Positions 10,401 through 21,501 of a DNA stretch of 64,000 nucleotides are shown here, piece by piece; position 1 is the first letter of the stretch, and each line of letters opens with the position of its first letter. Made by a program: the position numbers and the translations under genes. The stretch is taken from the NCBI GenBank assembly GCA_944472155.2, contig OX235271.1:20529710-20593709 (forward strand), given 5' to 3'. The DNA comes from Trichobilharzia szidati. Lineage: Eukaryota; Platyhelminthes; Trematoda; Strigeidida; Schistosomatidae. Below the pieces are notes generated by a model that was given only the letters and a program-made list of their open reading frames with translations, had not been told where the DNA came from and did not search any database.

Positions 10401-11314
10401 AAATCGAAATGTTTCATTTTTCGCGTTTTGTTTTGGTTTTTCTTTTTTGAATATAGAATGTACTTTTTGGTCGTTTTTTTGATTAGATATTTGATTTCTC
10501 GTTAAATTTTCTCCTTATTCTTTTGCATGTTTCTGTTTCTCATTTTCAAACTGATATTGATTTTTGTTTATCGGTCAATCTATGTTTTCATACACCGTTG
10601 ACTGAGTTTTACTGAACCTGATTATTGAAACTCTTGCATCGGTATCAATTTTATTAACCTCTCGTGTGTAGTCCTCTTCCTAGCTTGTTTATTTTTCTTC
10701 GATTTATATCATACATATATATATGTGAACTAATCAACATACATCTCTTGTTTCATTTGTAGATGGCGCTTAGCCGTTGCTTCGTATAATCTTCGCGTTG
10801 TGACTACTGATTCACTCAGTTGCTTGCATGATGTCGAATGAGAAATGTACGCTTTACTTCCATTGCACAACAAATTTCTGTGTAAACGTTTCTAATTTCA
10901 CTTAAACCGTGTAGTTGTAGTTTCTGTAATCTCAAACATTTGGTGTAATTTTTTTAAAAGTTAACTGATAAACAACAATATTTCACAATACATCTTTATT
11001 ATTTCATCTTCCTGCATTTGGCTTTCTATAACTGATTTGGATCTGCTGATAGACATCTTAACTGTATCGATATTCTCAGCGAATATTGTCCAAAGTTTAT
11101 TTTAATAGTCTCTGCGTTATGTGATTGTATATGTAAAACACTTTTAATATGAGACTTAGGGCGCATTCTAAATGGTATTTCTTGTGTTAACTTGATGATT
11201 ATGATGTAAACTGTCGACTAGACAAAGTAATTTTCAGGCTGAACAGGCGAAATCTGCCTGCACTTAACAATTGTTGAGGGCGCTTTCAGTTTCCAGCTAT
11301 CACTTTGCGTAAGC
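10401..11314. other. AT-rich stretch with no recognised gene
   Basis: No open frame of note on either strand; a short TA repeat near 10,714. I see no element signature. Confidence 0.5.
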
Positions 11315-11940
11315 AGATAAGCATTTAAACCTACAAACTCACTCAGGGACAAGCTCTGTAGGCTAAAGGACCCAGCTGACCCAATTAGACAAAATAATAT
11401 AATTTACAAAATACCCTGAAATGACTGTGAGTCTGGTCAACTACATAGGTGAAACTAGTAGGTCAGGGGTAGTCAGATTGTCAGAACATAAGAATTTAGC
11501 TAAGGTAAGAATGGATGACCAAGAGAAGATAAGTAATTTAGAAAAAAGCTCAGCAACTGCACTGCATGCATTAGCACACAACCACACAATAGCATGGTGG
11601 GAGAGGGTTAAAATTCTAAAAAGTAATCTAGGTAGGTGGAGGGCGAGAGTGGTTGATTACTGAATCCTTGTTCATCGAATCTACACCGAACACATGCAAT
11701 AGGAATGAATCATCACTCATACCTGAAATATGGAAAATAATACTACCAATCAAATCAAGTGAAAATCAAGTGAAAAACAATGGAACTATATGAATGAATT
11801 TAGGAAGTCGTGTGATTACCTTGATATGATTATGAGCAGTGATAAATTGTGCTCGAAACGTCATCAGTAAATATTACTGTATAACACTGTGAGACTCTAT
11901 CAAAATAAAATTTACCCATAATGGAATGCTTCGGTCAGCG
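11315..11940 (+). mobile_element. 5'-truncated Penelope-like element, GIY-YIG end (YIGETSRS lineage)
   Basis: A second PLE lineage. The frame reads LRDKLCRLKDPADPIRQNN, a TGA at 11,418-11,420, then NYIGETSRSGVVRLSEHKN (ORF 11,421-11,663), a GIY-YIG nuclease core with the RxSEHK block, ending RWRARVVDY. The non-coding 3' tail (11,664-11,935) matches 20,371-20,619 and the reverse of 19,392-19,637. The RT is missing. The TGA falls where a related PLE has the first Cys of the pre-GIY-YIG CxxC and is shared with the copy at 19.87 kb. Confidence 0.78.
11821..11867 (+). ncRNA. Hammerhead-like fold, degenerate core
   Basis: Order of elements: TTGAT, ATGATTAT in the position of the CUGANGA core, stem II GAGCA/TGCTC (11,834-11,838 with 11,850-11,854), GAAAC, GTC, then ATCAG, which pairs with TTGAT as stem I. 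The very short stem III (ACGT) is like that of minimal PLE hammerheads, which are known to work as dimers. The core departs from consensus at C3 and at the catalytic G8, so self-cleavage is doubtful. Confidence 0.4.
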
Positions 11941-12889
11941 TTAACGGGAAATTATCAGTCGGAAAGAGATTAGCTTGTTACTTGAAGCTATCTGCTTAGT
12001 ATCAAAATTCAAAAGCAAACACAATAAGGACACTAAAGATTTTCAATTGGAGCGTCGTAAACCTCCACGATCATATCACTAATGAAGCCAGAACTGTTCA
12101 CATCTTGTTGCATAAAGAAAACTGTTTGAAATGCGGTTGAGTAAAACAATGCTATGTAGGTAGAAAATATTAATTGACATTCTTTATTCGCGGACTCATC
12201 CTTCAGCATTTTTAAAAGACATGATGCAGTGAAATGAACAAATTTTAATGACACAGAAAATCAACTATGCTCAGTTACTTGGATTTCTGTCAACTACTAT
12301 TCACACGAGAATTTTTTTACTACACGGCACCTTCTACTGTCGTCAAGAAACTGGTTTAGATGGATGAAACGAGGTTTCCGCCTCAAACTTTGTTTGTTAT
12401 CCATACCGTCTTATTATTCTCACATCTTCCAATTGTTCATTATTATTAATGATAGTATTGTGACCAAATGCACAATTCAAGCTGTCGCTCACTAAATCTG
12501 TTTCCATTCAACTGGATTTCAAAACACCTGCCATACCATAGCTCACATACTGATTATAGCCCAGCGCATTCATTACAATCATTAAGAACCATGTTGTCAA
12601 AATACAACAATCTCAAATTATGCTTTCATATGATTTTATTTCATGTGACTCTTCCTTAAATTCACAGGAAGAATGAAGGGAATGACTTTCATGTAACAGA
12701 GATGAGAAGTCAAACCATGAAAATGCACAGTATAACAACCTTTTCCCCTCCATTCACTTTTCCACCTGGCTTCATGTATTTGTACACACATATTAATCTG
12801 TGTTGAGTTTTATGCTACTTGTATCAATGGAATCAATAATTAATCTTATCCAAAACTTCTGCGTAGTGCTCACAGTTTGCTGAGGTGTA
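11941..12889. other. No recognised gene
   Basis: A 73-codon frame (12,254-12,033, minus) has no recognisable domain. Otherwise AT-rich sequence without an element signature. Confidence 0.45.
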
Positions 12890-13125
12890 TGGCAATTCAC
12901 TTTGTCGGTACAATGTACTCTGTTTGTGGAAATTGTCTCATCCACTTTTACGAGTTGATCACGGACTGATATCAGTTAGAGAACCATTGAAAACCAGGGA
13001 GCACTTGACAGCTGCTGTTTCATCCCAGTTTGGGAATCATCGGCAGTACGCACCCACTGGGATTCGAACCCAGGAACTACCGGTTACAAGGCAAGCTAGC
13101 TCGTATACCATTCAGCCACTGGGAC
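12890..13125 (-). repeat. tRNA-derived SINE-like repeat
   Basis: On the minus strand a tRNA-like head shows box A (GTGGCTGAATGGTAT, 13,106-13,120) and a perfect pol III box B GGTTCGAATCC (13,060-13,070), followed by a non-tRNA body to about 12,890. A real tRNA gene would need a paired acceptor stem, which I cannot close. The head differs from the SINEs at 28.6 and 29.0 kb. Body limits are uncertain because there is only one copy here. Confidence 0.55.
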
Positions 13126-13129
13126 CCAA

Positions 13130-13925
13130 TTCAATGGCTCATGAATTCTAACTTCTACCAATTCGTGATTTTAGCGCGACCCCAACTATTGTCGTTGGTG
13201 GGACATCCATCCACACACGTGACTTCTAATTGGACCTCACTGGTCACGACTTCTCACTAGAACTCCAGGAAGCTCCAACCTGTAGCAAGTCACTAGCGAG
13301 CATCAGAATAATTTTCTATAGTTTTGGTTTGTAAGGATTGTGGCAGCTGATTACTAATTTGCTGCACAAATATACAATAATATTGAAGAGTGTTAATTTT
13401 TTTCCTCATTCACTTTTTTTTATAAGTAGTCGTCTAGTGGACCGGTCGTTAATGATTTTATGAGCACAAGGTAATAATTTACTGAATTTTTGAGTTCTGC
13501 TTGGCTTTTGTTGTTCTCTGACTAGTGTCAGTTCATGATATTCTCTGCATTCATTGCCAATAAAGCGAATCCATAATTGTATCGGAAACATTTATTTCCT
13601 GATACAAATTTGAAATTAAGATAAAATGCATAACGGTTTAATTGCGTCACTTAGATAAACAAGTTATCATTAGAGAAAGAACTTTAATATATCAAGATTT
13701 GCGAACTGAGTAGTATTCATTATAATAGGAATAATTATATTAATAGTGTTGAAACGAGTTACGATAATGTTACTGATAAAAGTTGGTTTCAAAATGAATC
13801 AGGAATGATAATACAAGTTATAACAAAGTGTTAATAATAATAATATTAGCAGTATTAATATCAGTTAATAAGCAGAACGTATTAACATGGTAGATTAAGA
13901 GTGACGATCATTTCCTATTGTACAC
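13130..13925. other. No recognised gene
   Basis: AT-rich with an ATA/ATT-rich patch near 13,740-13,880. Short frames only. Confidence 0.45.
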
Positions 13926-13929
13926 AGGG

Positions 13930-15620
13930 ACCTGGTTTTAAAACCCTAATTTCACAAGCCTCTGCAATTGCAGGCATATTCATGTTTCGTCCTCTGCTGA
14001 CAATGGTGAACGACTTGACAGAGTCGATATCATGTTCGTAGTCCTAAAGGTGCTTTTTTTCACTGAACATTTTGGCACTTTGACTTCATCTGTCCTTATC
14101 TGATTTGGCCAATGGTCCGTCATGCTAGCAGACAACCGCCTTTCAGTACGACCTATGTACTTGCCTCACACACTCAAATTAACATACGGAGTTCGAAATG
14201 TCAAAGATTGGTGACTGGTCTTTCCCAGATTGTTGGAACACTCGCACTTGCTGGTGGTAAGGAAAGCGAAATTTTTAGCATAATAAGACCTCTTGATAGC
14301 TTTGTCAAGGCTTCGTTTGACTACCTCTTGTAAATCATCTCCTTTCAATGGCAAATCGATATAGACAAATTTCTTCGGATGGTTACGCAGGGGCTCATTT
14401 CATTAGAGCATTTATTGATGAACTTCTCAGCTTATCCATTCTCAGATAAATTATCCTACAGAGCCTTTATTTCATACTCTATTGAACAGTGCTCTGACTA
14501 AGACCTTTTTATGCTGGATTGGAACAAAACTTTTGAAATATGTGTACTGTTCTGTCCACCAAGACTTCCTGTATATAGATGTTCCAATTGTGCCATCAGT
14601 CGTTTTAACTAGTGAAACGTGTAGGAATTTAGTAGTAGCATTCTCCTCGTGTTCTGTTGTGAAGTTGAGATTGGGATAGCGTGAGTTGAATTTAATCAAC
14701 GGGTCTTCAGCTTTTGATTTGGTTTCACAGACAATGAAAATATCATCAGCTTATCCTAGATATACGTCAGCTTGTCGTATATCTTCTTGCAAAATACTGG
14801 TTTCTAGGCCTGAAAGGAATAAATTTGCGGAAAGTGGTCCCATGAGGCTTTCATTGCAGTGCCATCAAAGTGAAACAGTAGACGCTTATCGAAATGGAAT
14901 AAGACATTTTCAGTACATAAAAGCAACAATTCCATCAGCTCCAATGTTGGGATGCGTTGGGATGCCTTCAGCTCCTTTACATATAAAAGTAAAAATCTAA
15001 ACGACTGGCACATTTGTGAGAAGAAAGGTGACACCGAGAGAGAGAGAGATAGAGAGAAAAGAAGCTTATCAGATACATCAACAACATTAATTTGCTTGAC
15101 AAACTGGAATTAATAAGAAACTATATACCTTCCAAAGTGTTTTCACAAAGGCTGCCATGGTGAATTTATCATTGAGATTGTAGCTCACAATGGCACTTCT
15201 GGTTTTTCCTTCTTTCGACACGACCGTAAAACGTGAGGAACTGTGATCCAATCGGTTGGATATTCCTGTATGCATTCTCATCAGTGTATTTCTTTTCGAA
15301 AAGTTGCCGTAAACGCTGCACAACGTTTCTATCATTCGACAGTATTTGATTTTTAGCATGATTGTTCACTTTGAATTTAGGTTCATCAAGGAGAATTTGA
15401 TGCATTTTTCTCAAAATGATTCATCTTGTCCATCAGTACCAAACTCATTCTCTGCTTTATCAGATTGAAAAATAACAACATTTTTGTCTTTTTGAGCTTA
15501 TATGAATATCTCCTGGGTTCTTCGGTAATATGCGACTTTTGATTGATCGGCATGATTCGAAATTGATGAGCAATGTCAACCATCTTTGACTTCAACCAGT
15601 TTTTGCTGTTACATGAAGCA
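13930..15620 (-). mobile_element. Decayed Penelope-like element (third lineage)
   Basis: Minus-strand pieces in order: a pre-RT piece (15,595-15,170); RT block LELMELLLLCTENVLFHFD then DGTAMKASWDHFPQ (15,034-14,804), where the family has a DGTAMGSPLGP-like block; thumb NSRYPNLNFTTEHEENATTK and TSIYRKSWWTEQY (14,699-14,472); LPLKGDDLQEVVKRSLDKAI (14,354 on); and GKYIGRTERRLSA near 14,165-14,120, the GIY-YIG core. Several frameshifts and stops separate these pieces. Clearly a dead PLE, more diverged than the array copies. Confidence 0.8.
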
Positions 15621-15654
15621 ACAAATATATCCCCACGAATTGGTCCAAAAGATT

Positions 15655-16725
15655 TTTAAATTGGCATTCCACATCAATTTGCTTCACTACATCAGTTGAA
15701 AGACATCTGAATACATGCGAAAAATGGTCAAAAACCATACTCTCAGACCCCGAACACCCCCTCTGTTACCAACTCTCGCCTTGTATCTCATCAAGTAAAA
15801 CCAGAAATAATCTATGCTCGTACAACCAAGTACAGGAACTCAACGATGCCATACTTGGCCCGTGTTCTAAGCGACAGAGACAATGTTAAGCGTGAAACCT
15901 ATGACTTGCTTTGTTATTAACAACATAATTTTAGGCTCTTTTATTTCTCTCTTATTTTGTATTCTATAGTGAACTCCTTCTCAAACATACTTAGCTATCT
16001 AAATTATTAACATTAGCTTACTTTTTGCACTTTATTATATTCCTTATATTGTGTATCCACTGGTTCCGACTCTATTAGCACTATGACTATTACAAAATCG
16101 TCTTGTCATTAACCATCATGTAATTATTAGTTTTCTGGTTGTTTTCTTTCTTATTTTCTACACTTTTTGGCAATATTAACTGACAATCATTGGTTGTGAA
16201 CGCCATAGTCACCACCTTAAAAAATTTTGCATTATTCAAGATTACTCACACTACCACTACAAACACTGCATTAGACCTGACAATAAAAAACAAAACAACA
16301 ACCCTGAAAGGTTATTTTATGATTTTTTAGAGTTGTTTCAACCAGATTAACTGACCATCTTGGCGATAAACATTCTTACATATCATTTCATAACTTCTTG
16401 TATGGCTATAGCTTTACTGTCACCATGCATAATCAGATCATAGCTTCCACTACCCAATACTGAGTTATTATTATATGATGTTTATTTTCCTTTTACTCCT
16501 TGGTATTTTTTCGCATTTATAATTATTTTGTGTTTATCCTGTTTTTTTGTTTTTTTTGTTTTGTTTTTTTGCTGTTGGTGTCTTTAGATTTTTTTTTGTT
16601 TGTTTAATACTCCTTTTAAATGTTTGTAAAATTAGGTGCAAATATGGTAGATATGTGCTGAAAATTCCACACTGTACCACTAGTACTGTTTCTGGAATAA
16701 AGCAAATTATTATTATTATTACTTC
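15655..16725 (+). mobile_element. CR1-like LINE 3' end
   Basis: Only the C-terminus and 3' UTR remain. The frame VERHLNTCEKW...ILSDPEHPL, then after a frameshift YARTTKYRNSTMPYLARVL, parallels the CR1-like element at 29.9-32.9 kb (VDRHIISCKKLA, YARTTKYKNSTIPYLAQLL). The coding part ends at ~15,919. The 3' UTR is T-rich and ends TGGAATAAAGC plus (ATT)n at ~16,695-16,722, the terminus shared with the copies at 25.6 and 32.85 kb. Confidence 0.8.
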
Positions 16726-16959
16726 CTTCAAGGGAACACAGAACGTGAAACCCATTGATAGAATTTCTGCTTGTTCTTTTGACCGAGAAACATAGGATGA
16801 GTTACCAAGATTATTAGATTGTTCCAGGGAAATTTGACTACTCCACTTAGACAGACGTAATTCTAAACCTGAATTTCATTACACATGCATTGTCAATTAT
16901 CTTCATACAGGTATTTTCAACAGGAGAGAATTCCCTGTATATTTCAGTTCACATAAGTC

Positions 16960-17060
16960 AATGTGGAGGTGTGACAGACAGCATATGAATTGTGGTGATT
17001 CCAATGCTGCATATGTAGGCGAATCTTCCGGGAAGGTAAATTTAAGAGGAGAAGAGTATA
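16960..17060 (+). pseudogene. Possible PLE GIY-YIG fragment
   Basis: The frame near 16,971-17,060 gives CGDSNAAYVGESSGKVNLRG, resembling the C-x-x-x-A-x-YVGETGRK start of PLE GIY-YIG domains. It is too short and isolated to be certain. Confidence 0.35.
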
Positions 17061-17131
17061 AACGGTGCCTACTGGTAGTTCAACAGACCTCTGCAGATCT
17101 CGACAGACCAAAAAACGAATAATTTATCGCA

Positions 17132-17490
17132 CTAAACTTCTTCTTGAAGACGAGTCAATTTCTCAAGATCAATGCCATCTATTTGAGCGAGGGAATAAAT
17201 GCACGACAAGGCATCTGATACAGTGTTGACCACTCCAAATACACGTTGACTATCCGGTGAAAACTGTGAAACGTAGTCCAGTTGTCGTGATTCTCTAGGT
17301 GAATACTCATCTGAAGTTGAGTTCAGAGAGTACGTAGGAGGTATGTGATCAGTGAAAATCATGAATTCACTAACCTTCACTGAATATCAGAAGTGGCGCA
17401 TAGCACAGTGCATAGCCAGAAGTTCCCTTCCGAATGTCCTGTACTTGGTATCTGCTAGTTATAAACGCCTCGAGAAAAGGCGAGTGACTG
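17132..17490 (-). pseudogene. Gypsy-type RNase H remnant
   Basis: Minus-strand frames give TKYRTFGRELLAMHCAMRHF, then FMIFTDHIPPTYSLNSTSDE, then YSPRESRQLDYVSQFSPDSQ and a TVSDALS block. These are the RNase H part of Metaviridae/Gypsy pol, closest in this window to the remnant at 55.8 kb. The block normally reading NxVADALSR is altered. No RT or integrase is attached. Confidence 0.8.
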
Positions 17491-17499
17491 TCAAATCTT

Positions 17500-18480
17500 A
17501 AATGCATCTGACAAGCCGAGCAAATCATCAGTCAGTCAACCAATGAGTCAGCAAATCAATCAATCAGTCAATGAATCACTGAAACCATTAGAATTCAGTC
17601 GATTGAGCGAATTCACTCACATTTCGCCCAGTCATCATTGATCAGTTTGTTACAATCACCTCTGTTTGAGTGATTGACTAAGAGAGTGAGTGTGACCGTG
17701 TGTTCACTTCATGGGTTCACCTCGAGTATAAATAGCACGGTGGAATGTATATAAGTAGTTAGTTTCAAGTTGACAGTGCACGACAATGTAGATGCTCGCT
17801 GTATGCTATACTACTCTTGTATAATACTGTATGCCACCCTGATGGTGATTTCTTCATTTCAGCTAGTCTTACTTGTACTGGTTGTATCATTTGAGTGCGA
17901 AATGAGAGGTAAATCTATCTTCCTCACTACTTCTTCAAACATCAGATAGTCAGCCAATAAGACAAACCACCTGCTCTTATCCAGCCACTCATTCATCCAT
18001 GTAGTAGTTCTCAGCTTGAGTGACATGATATGAACGACATACTGCTGTTTCCCACATTTACGAATAGGTTCATTGTCGGTGCGTAGCTGTTTCGAGTCAG
18101 CGAAGAGAGACGGATTAGTTTCAGCCAATCAAAACTTACGGTTTTCAAAGTAAGTCGTTGTGGAATTTCTACTCGAACTGTGTAATCGGCAAAGTGGCTA
18201 TCACATCATAAGGAAAAACTTTCATGCATGTCTTTGAGAAAAACATAATTAGCTCTGCCGAAATAGAAATGTGTAAAGCACACTTGCTTCCACTGAAAAC
18301 AAGAAAATTTGAAATTCCTAAAGAATTTAGCTTCGGCTCCTAGAATGCATGTTCAAATTTCTTTTAAATTGATGATTTTCTGACTAGAAATAAAGTGTCG
18401 TTCATCTGAAACTGTGAAATATACATGTTTTTCATATGTTATTGCCTGACTGATTGAAGATGTAATATTCTTTACTCAAA
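17500..18480. other. Non-coding stretch with CAAT/CAGT-type simple repeats
   Basis: 17,520-17,600 is a degenerate run of CAGT/CAAT units. 17,725-17,760 has TATAAATAG and TATATAAGTAG boxes, which could be an LTR promoter of the neighbouring Gypsy remnant, but no matching second LTR is present. An 89-codon minus frame (18,128-17,859) is not recognised. Confidence 0.4.
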
Positions 18481-18489
18481 ATTCTAATA

Positions 18490-18790
18490 GAATGAAATCG
18501 CCAAAAGGATATCTTTGCTAAACTTCTTGTTCTTTTCCCTACAAATGACCTTCAAATAAATTGACTTCAATTTATGTAAAATCTTTGAGTATATATTTTG
18601 ATGATTCATAAAGATCCGATTAATTGTGCTAAAGAAGCTGTGGTGGCTTACACAGCGAAACGTTCAGGAAACAGATCTTGTTTTGATTTTTACCTAAAAC
18701 ACGCTTGGATTATTTTAAATAATTTATAATTATCCTTTGTATTATTTAACAGGTTACATTATGTGAAAAATGACATGATCAATTATGTGA
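18490..18790 (+). repeat. PLE 3' tail remnant
   Basis: GAAATCGCCAAAAGGATAT and TTTGCTAAACTTCTTGTTCTT resemble 34,793-34,850 (GAATTCGCCAAAAAGAGACT, TTTGCCAAACTGCTGGTCTT) downstream of the PLE at 34 kb. The tail contains the hammerhead-like hairpin at 18,629-18,665. No coding part is attached. Confidence 0.45.
18629..18665 (+). ncRNA. Hammerhead-like hairpin, degenerate
   Basis: CTAAAGA (consensus CTGANGA, G5 changed), a perfect 6-bp stem II GCTGTG/CACAGC, then GAAAC and GTTC. Stem I is not evident. Probably an inactive relic of a PLE ribozyme. Confidence 0.3.
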
Positions 18791-19391
18791 ATAATTTTAG
18801 GTCTGATATCGAGGATTCTTTCCAACTGTATTCCTTAAATAATGTCAAACAAAGAAATGATGCTCGTTTTTGTAGTAATAAGTGAAATGTGTTCACGAAT
18901 GAAGAAACCGTCTGTACAGTAAGATTAGACTTGATAATGACACGTCAAAATTCGAAAACGAAGCACCCTGGAAATCATCATAATTAACATTCAAGGCAAT
19001 AATGCCTGAATCCGCAAATATAACAATCAGAAGCCTCACTTTTACGCATATTGGTTCGGACGAATCAACTGCACCTACAAAACTATGATGTCGTCTATCC
19101 CTAGACTGTGATGATAACTACCTACTGCATATAAATGCATTGTTTCTCTGTGCACCATATAATGTGACACGGAGCTACAATGTTTGTCAAATCCGCCTTC
19201 ATATGGTACATTACAATATTCTATAGTCATCACAGTGTAACAGTGACAGAGCATGCCGAAATATTTATCTATCTGTCTACCATTCCCGAGAGGAAGTCAA
19301 TGCACCACCGTCAATAACACAGGTTTCACAAGTACTTCAACTCAGTTTGTATTCGCAAACCAGCAGTGTATGTGTATATTACCTTTTTGAT
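18791..19391. other. No recognised gene
   Basis: AT-rich, short frames only, no element signature. Confidence 0.4.
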
Positions 19392-19424
19392 AAAGGCTCA
19401 CAGTGTTATACAGTAATATTTACT

Positions 19425-19475
19425 GATGACGTTTCGAGCACAATTTATCACTGCTCATAATCATATCAAGGTAAT
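19425..19475 (-). ncRNA. Hammerhead-like fold in left inverted pLTR
   Basis: Minus-strand version of the fold at 11,821-11,867: stem II GAGCA/TGCTC, GAAAC, GTC, ATCAG. Same degenerate core. Confidence 0.38.
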
Positions 19476-20537
19476 CACACGACTTCCTAAATTCATTTAT
19501 ATAGTTCCATTGTTTTTCACTTGATTTTCACTTGATTTGATTGGTAGTAATATTTTCCATATTTCAGGTATGAGTGATGATTCATTCCTATTGCATGTGT
19601 TGGGTGTAGATTCGATGAACAAAGATTCAGTAATCAACCACTCTCGCCCTCCACCTACCTAGATTACTTTTTAGAATTTTAACCCTCTCCCACCATGCTG
19701 TTGTCTGGTTGTGTGCTAATGCATGCAGTGCAATTGCCGAGCTTTTTTCTAAATTACTTATCTTCTCTTGGTCATCCATTCTTACCTTAGCTAAATTCTT
19801 ATGTTCTGACAATCTGACTACCCTTGACCTACTAGTTTGACCTATGTAGTTGACCTCGTTCACAGTCATTTCAGGGTATTTTGTAAATTATATTATTTTG
19901 TCTAATTGGGTCCACTGGGTCCTTTAACCTACAGAGCTTGTCCCTGAGTGAGTTTGTAGGTTTAAATGCCACCCCAATTCCTGCTTTATTTAGAATCCTA
20001 CGTAGGGTCTCAGATGTCCCCTCTTTATATGGTATAACTGTAGATGACTTATATTCTCTCTTATTTATGTTATTATTACTAGTTTCACAATTCTTTTTCT
20101 TTTGGCCTTTTTCAATCTTCCTAATGAATTTATAGGATAATTATTTAACACCAACACCTCTTCTATCTGTTTTATTTCATCATTAAGCTCTTTTTTTTGT
20201 GCTACTTAGTGCCATTGCTCGGTTTGTTAAACACTTAACTAAGCCTGCCTTAACAGTTAAAGGATGAGATGAATTAAAGTCTAAGTATCTATTAGAATGC
20301 GTTGGTTTTCTATAAACACTAGTGTGTATAGTTTGCCTTCTATTCGTTTTATTTAACAATCTAACATAGGTAATTACTGAATCCTTGTTCATCGAATCTA
20401 CACCCAACACATGCAATAGTAATGATTCATCACTCATACCTGAAATATGGAAAATAATACTACCAATCAAATCAAGTGAAAATCAAGTGAGAAACAATGG
20501 AACTATTTAAATGAATTTAGGAAGTCGTGTGATTACC

Positions 20538-20581
20538 TTGATATGATTATGAGCAATAAATTGTGCTCGAAACGTCATCAG
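20538..20581 (+). ncRNA. Hammerhead-like fold in right inverted pLTR
   Basis: TTGAT, ATGATTAT, stem II GAGCA (20,551-20,555) with TGCTC (20,564-20,568), GAAAC, GTC, ATCAG. The stem II loop is 3 bases shorter than in the 11.8-kb copy while the stem is unchanged, which fits a maintained helix. Confidence 0.38.
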
Positions 20582-20974
20582 TAAATATTACTGTATAACA
20601 CTGTGAGACTCTATCAAAATAAAAATTTACCCATTATGGAATTACATTCTACCACAGTGCCCAAGTTTTATTCTTATATCTATGTGTATATTACTCTGTA
20701 GGGAAAGATAATAATAATAATATTGAATAAATTGAGATTTCCGTTCTACAAATATCATGTCATATAATTCATGTGATGATCACCCATCATAACAAATACA
20801 TATCCAGTTGGTTAGCTATTCGTTTACGTTTTTTTCAATTTGATGCACAAAAATCAATGAATATTGTCTGTAATAAAATTTGAATGTGAAATGAATCACT
20901 TGCTTCAATTATGTAACGATGAATATGATTTAAGTAAATTGAATATTTCCATAATTTATTCAGAACAAAATATT

Positions 20975-21017
20975 TAGAGCGAATAATTGTTTTCAGTAAA
21001 TTCTTCTTCAGGCTCTA
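20975..21017 (-). ncRNA. Type I hammerhead ribozyme motif (left pLTR)
   Basis: Read on the minus strand: stem I TAGAGC, core CTGAAGA, stem II with two closing pairs (AG/CT), GAAA, short stem III ending ATTC, then GCTCTA, which closes a 6-bp stem I. Core nucleotides match the hammerhead consensus CUGANGA...GAAA...UH. Stem III has one mismatch. The minimal stem II and III are like hammerheads described in PLE terminal repeats. Confidence 0.68.
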
Positions 21018-21117
21018 TAATTATGAATCCATTAATTTAAGCATACAACATTTCCTGCAGCTAAACTGGTACACAACTTCTCAACTCACACAGCAAGTAA
21101 AGGATAAATGACCAAAG

Positions 21118-21501
21118 ATGGCCTCATCAATGTGCATCTATGAATTCAACTGCTCATGTGGAGCTAGTTACATTGGCCGTACTCAGAGGGCTTTATCCAT
21201 GCGCGCGCGTGAACATGTACCTGCATGGTTGAGTAAAGGAGTAACTAAATGTGTAAATAGTGCAGTCTTAGCCCTCTTGGTAGATACTGGACACCAGATA
21301 AAACTTGACCAGGCGTTCTCAGTTACTTACCGCGTTCCTAGTAATTTATCTAGAGGAGCTCGACTGCGTCTTCTATCAGTAGCTGAAGCGGTGGCAATTA
21401 ATACCAGAAGACCATCTCTTTGCATACAGAAGAAGTATGTCCAACCACTATGTTTACCTTGGCCTACAATAAAGCCAACAAATCCTCCATTAACACTATA
21501 A
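21118..21501 (+). CDS. PLE GIY-YIG endonuclease domain
   Basis: 127-codon open frame with YEFNCSCGASYIGRTQRALS (CxC pair plus YIG), RAREHVPAWL, a variable loop, RLRLLSVAEAVAI and a C-terminus ending QKKYVQPLCLPWP. This is the nicking-endonuclease half of a PLE protein. The upstream RT is missing: sequence before 21,118 is the reversed pLTR. The Met may not be the true start, since in full PLEs this segment is internal to one long protein. The frame is intact, suggesting a fairly recent copy. Confidence 0.8.
   Translation: MASSMCIYEFNCSCGASYIGRTQRALSMRAREHVPAWLSKGVTKCVNSAVLALLVDTGHQIKLDQAFSVTYRVPSNLSRGARLRLLSVAEAVAINTRRPSLCIQKKYVQPLCLPWPTIKPTNPPLTL

Larger units (their letters stand above)
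19392..20640 (-). mobile_element. Penelope-like element flanked by inverted pLTR copies (YIGQTSRS lineage)
   Basis: Same lineage as 11.3-11.9 kb, on the minus strand. Right to left: RT thumb TIHTSVYRKPTHSNRYLDF (ORF 20,470-20,183), a conserved linker, LRDKLCRLKDPVDPIRQNN, TGA at 19,870-19,872, then the GIY-YIG core NYIGQTSRSRVVRLSEHKN (ORF 19,869-19,627). The ends 19,392-19,637 and 20,371-20,619 are inverted copies of one ~250-base tail, so the fragment is bounded by inverted pLTRs. RT catalytic blocks are missing (5' truncation). Confidence 0.8.

Noticed and set aside
12033..12254. 73-codon minus frame as a small gene
   Set aside because: No recognisable domain and no conserved second copy.
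13045..13125. Genuine tRNA gene on the minus strand
   Set aside because: Box A and B are good, but I could not close an acceptor stem and the sequence continues into a SINE-like body.
17725..17830. LTR promoter with TATAAATAG
   Set aside because: No matching second LTR, primer site or TG...CA ends found, so only noted.
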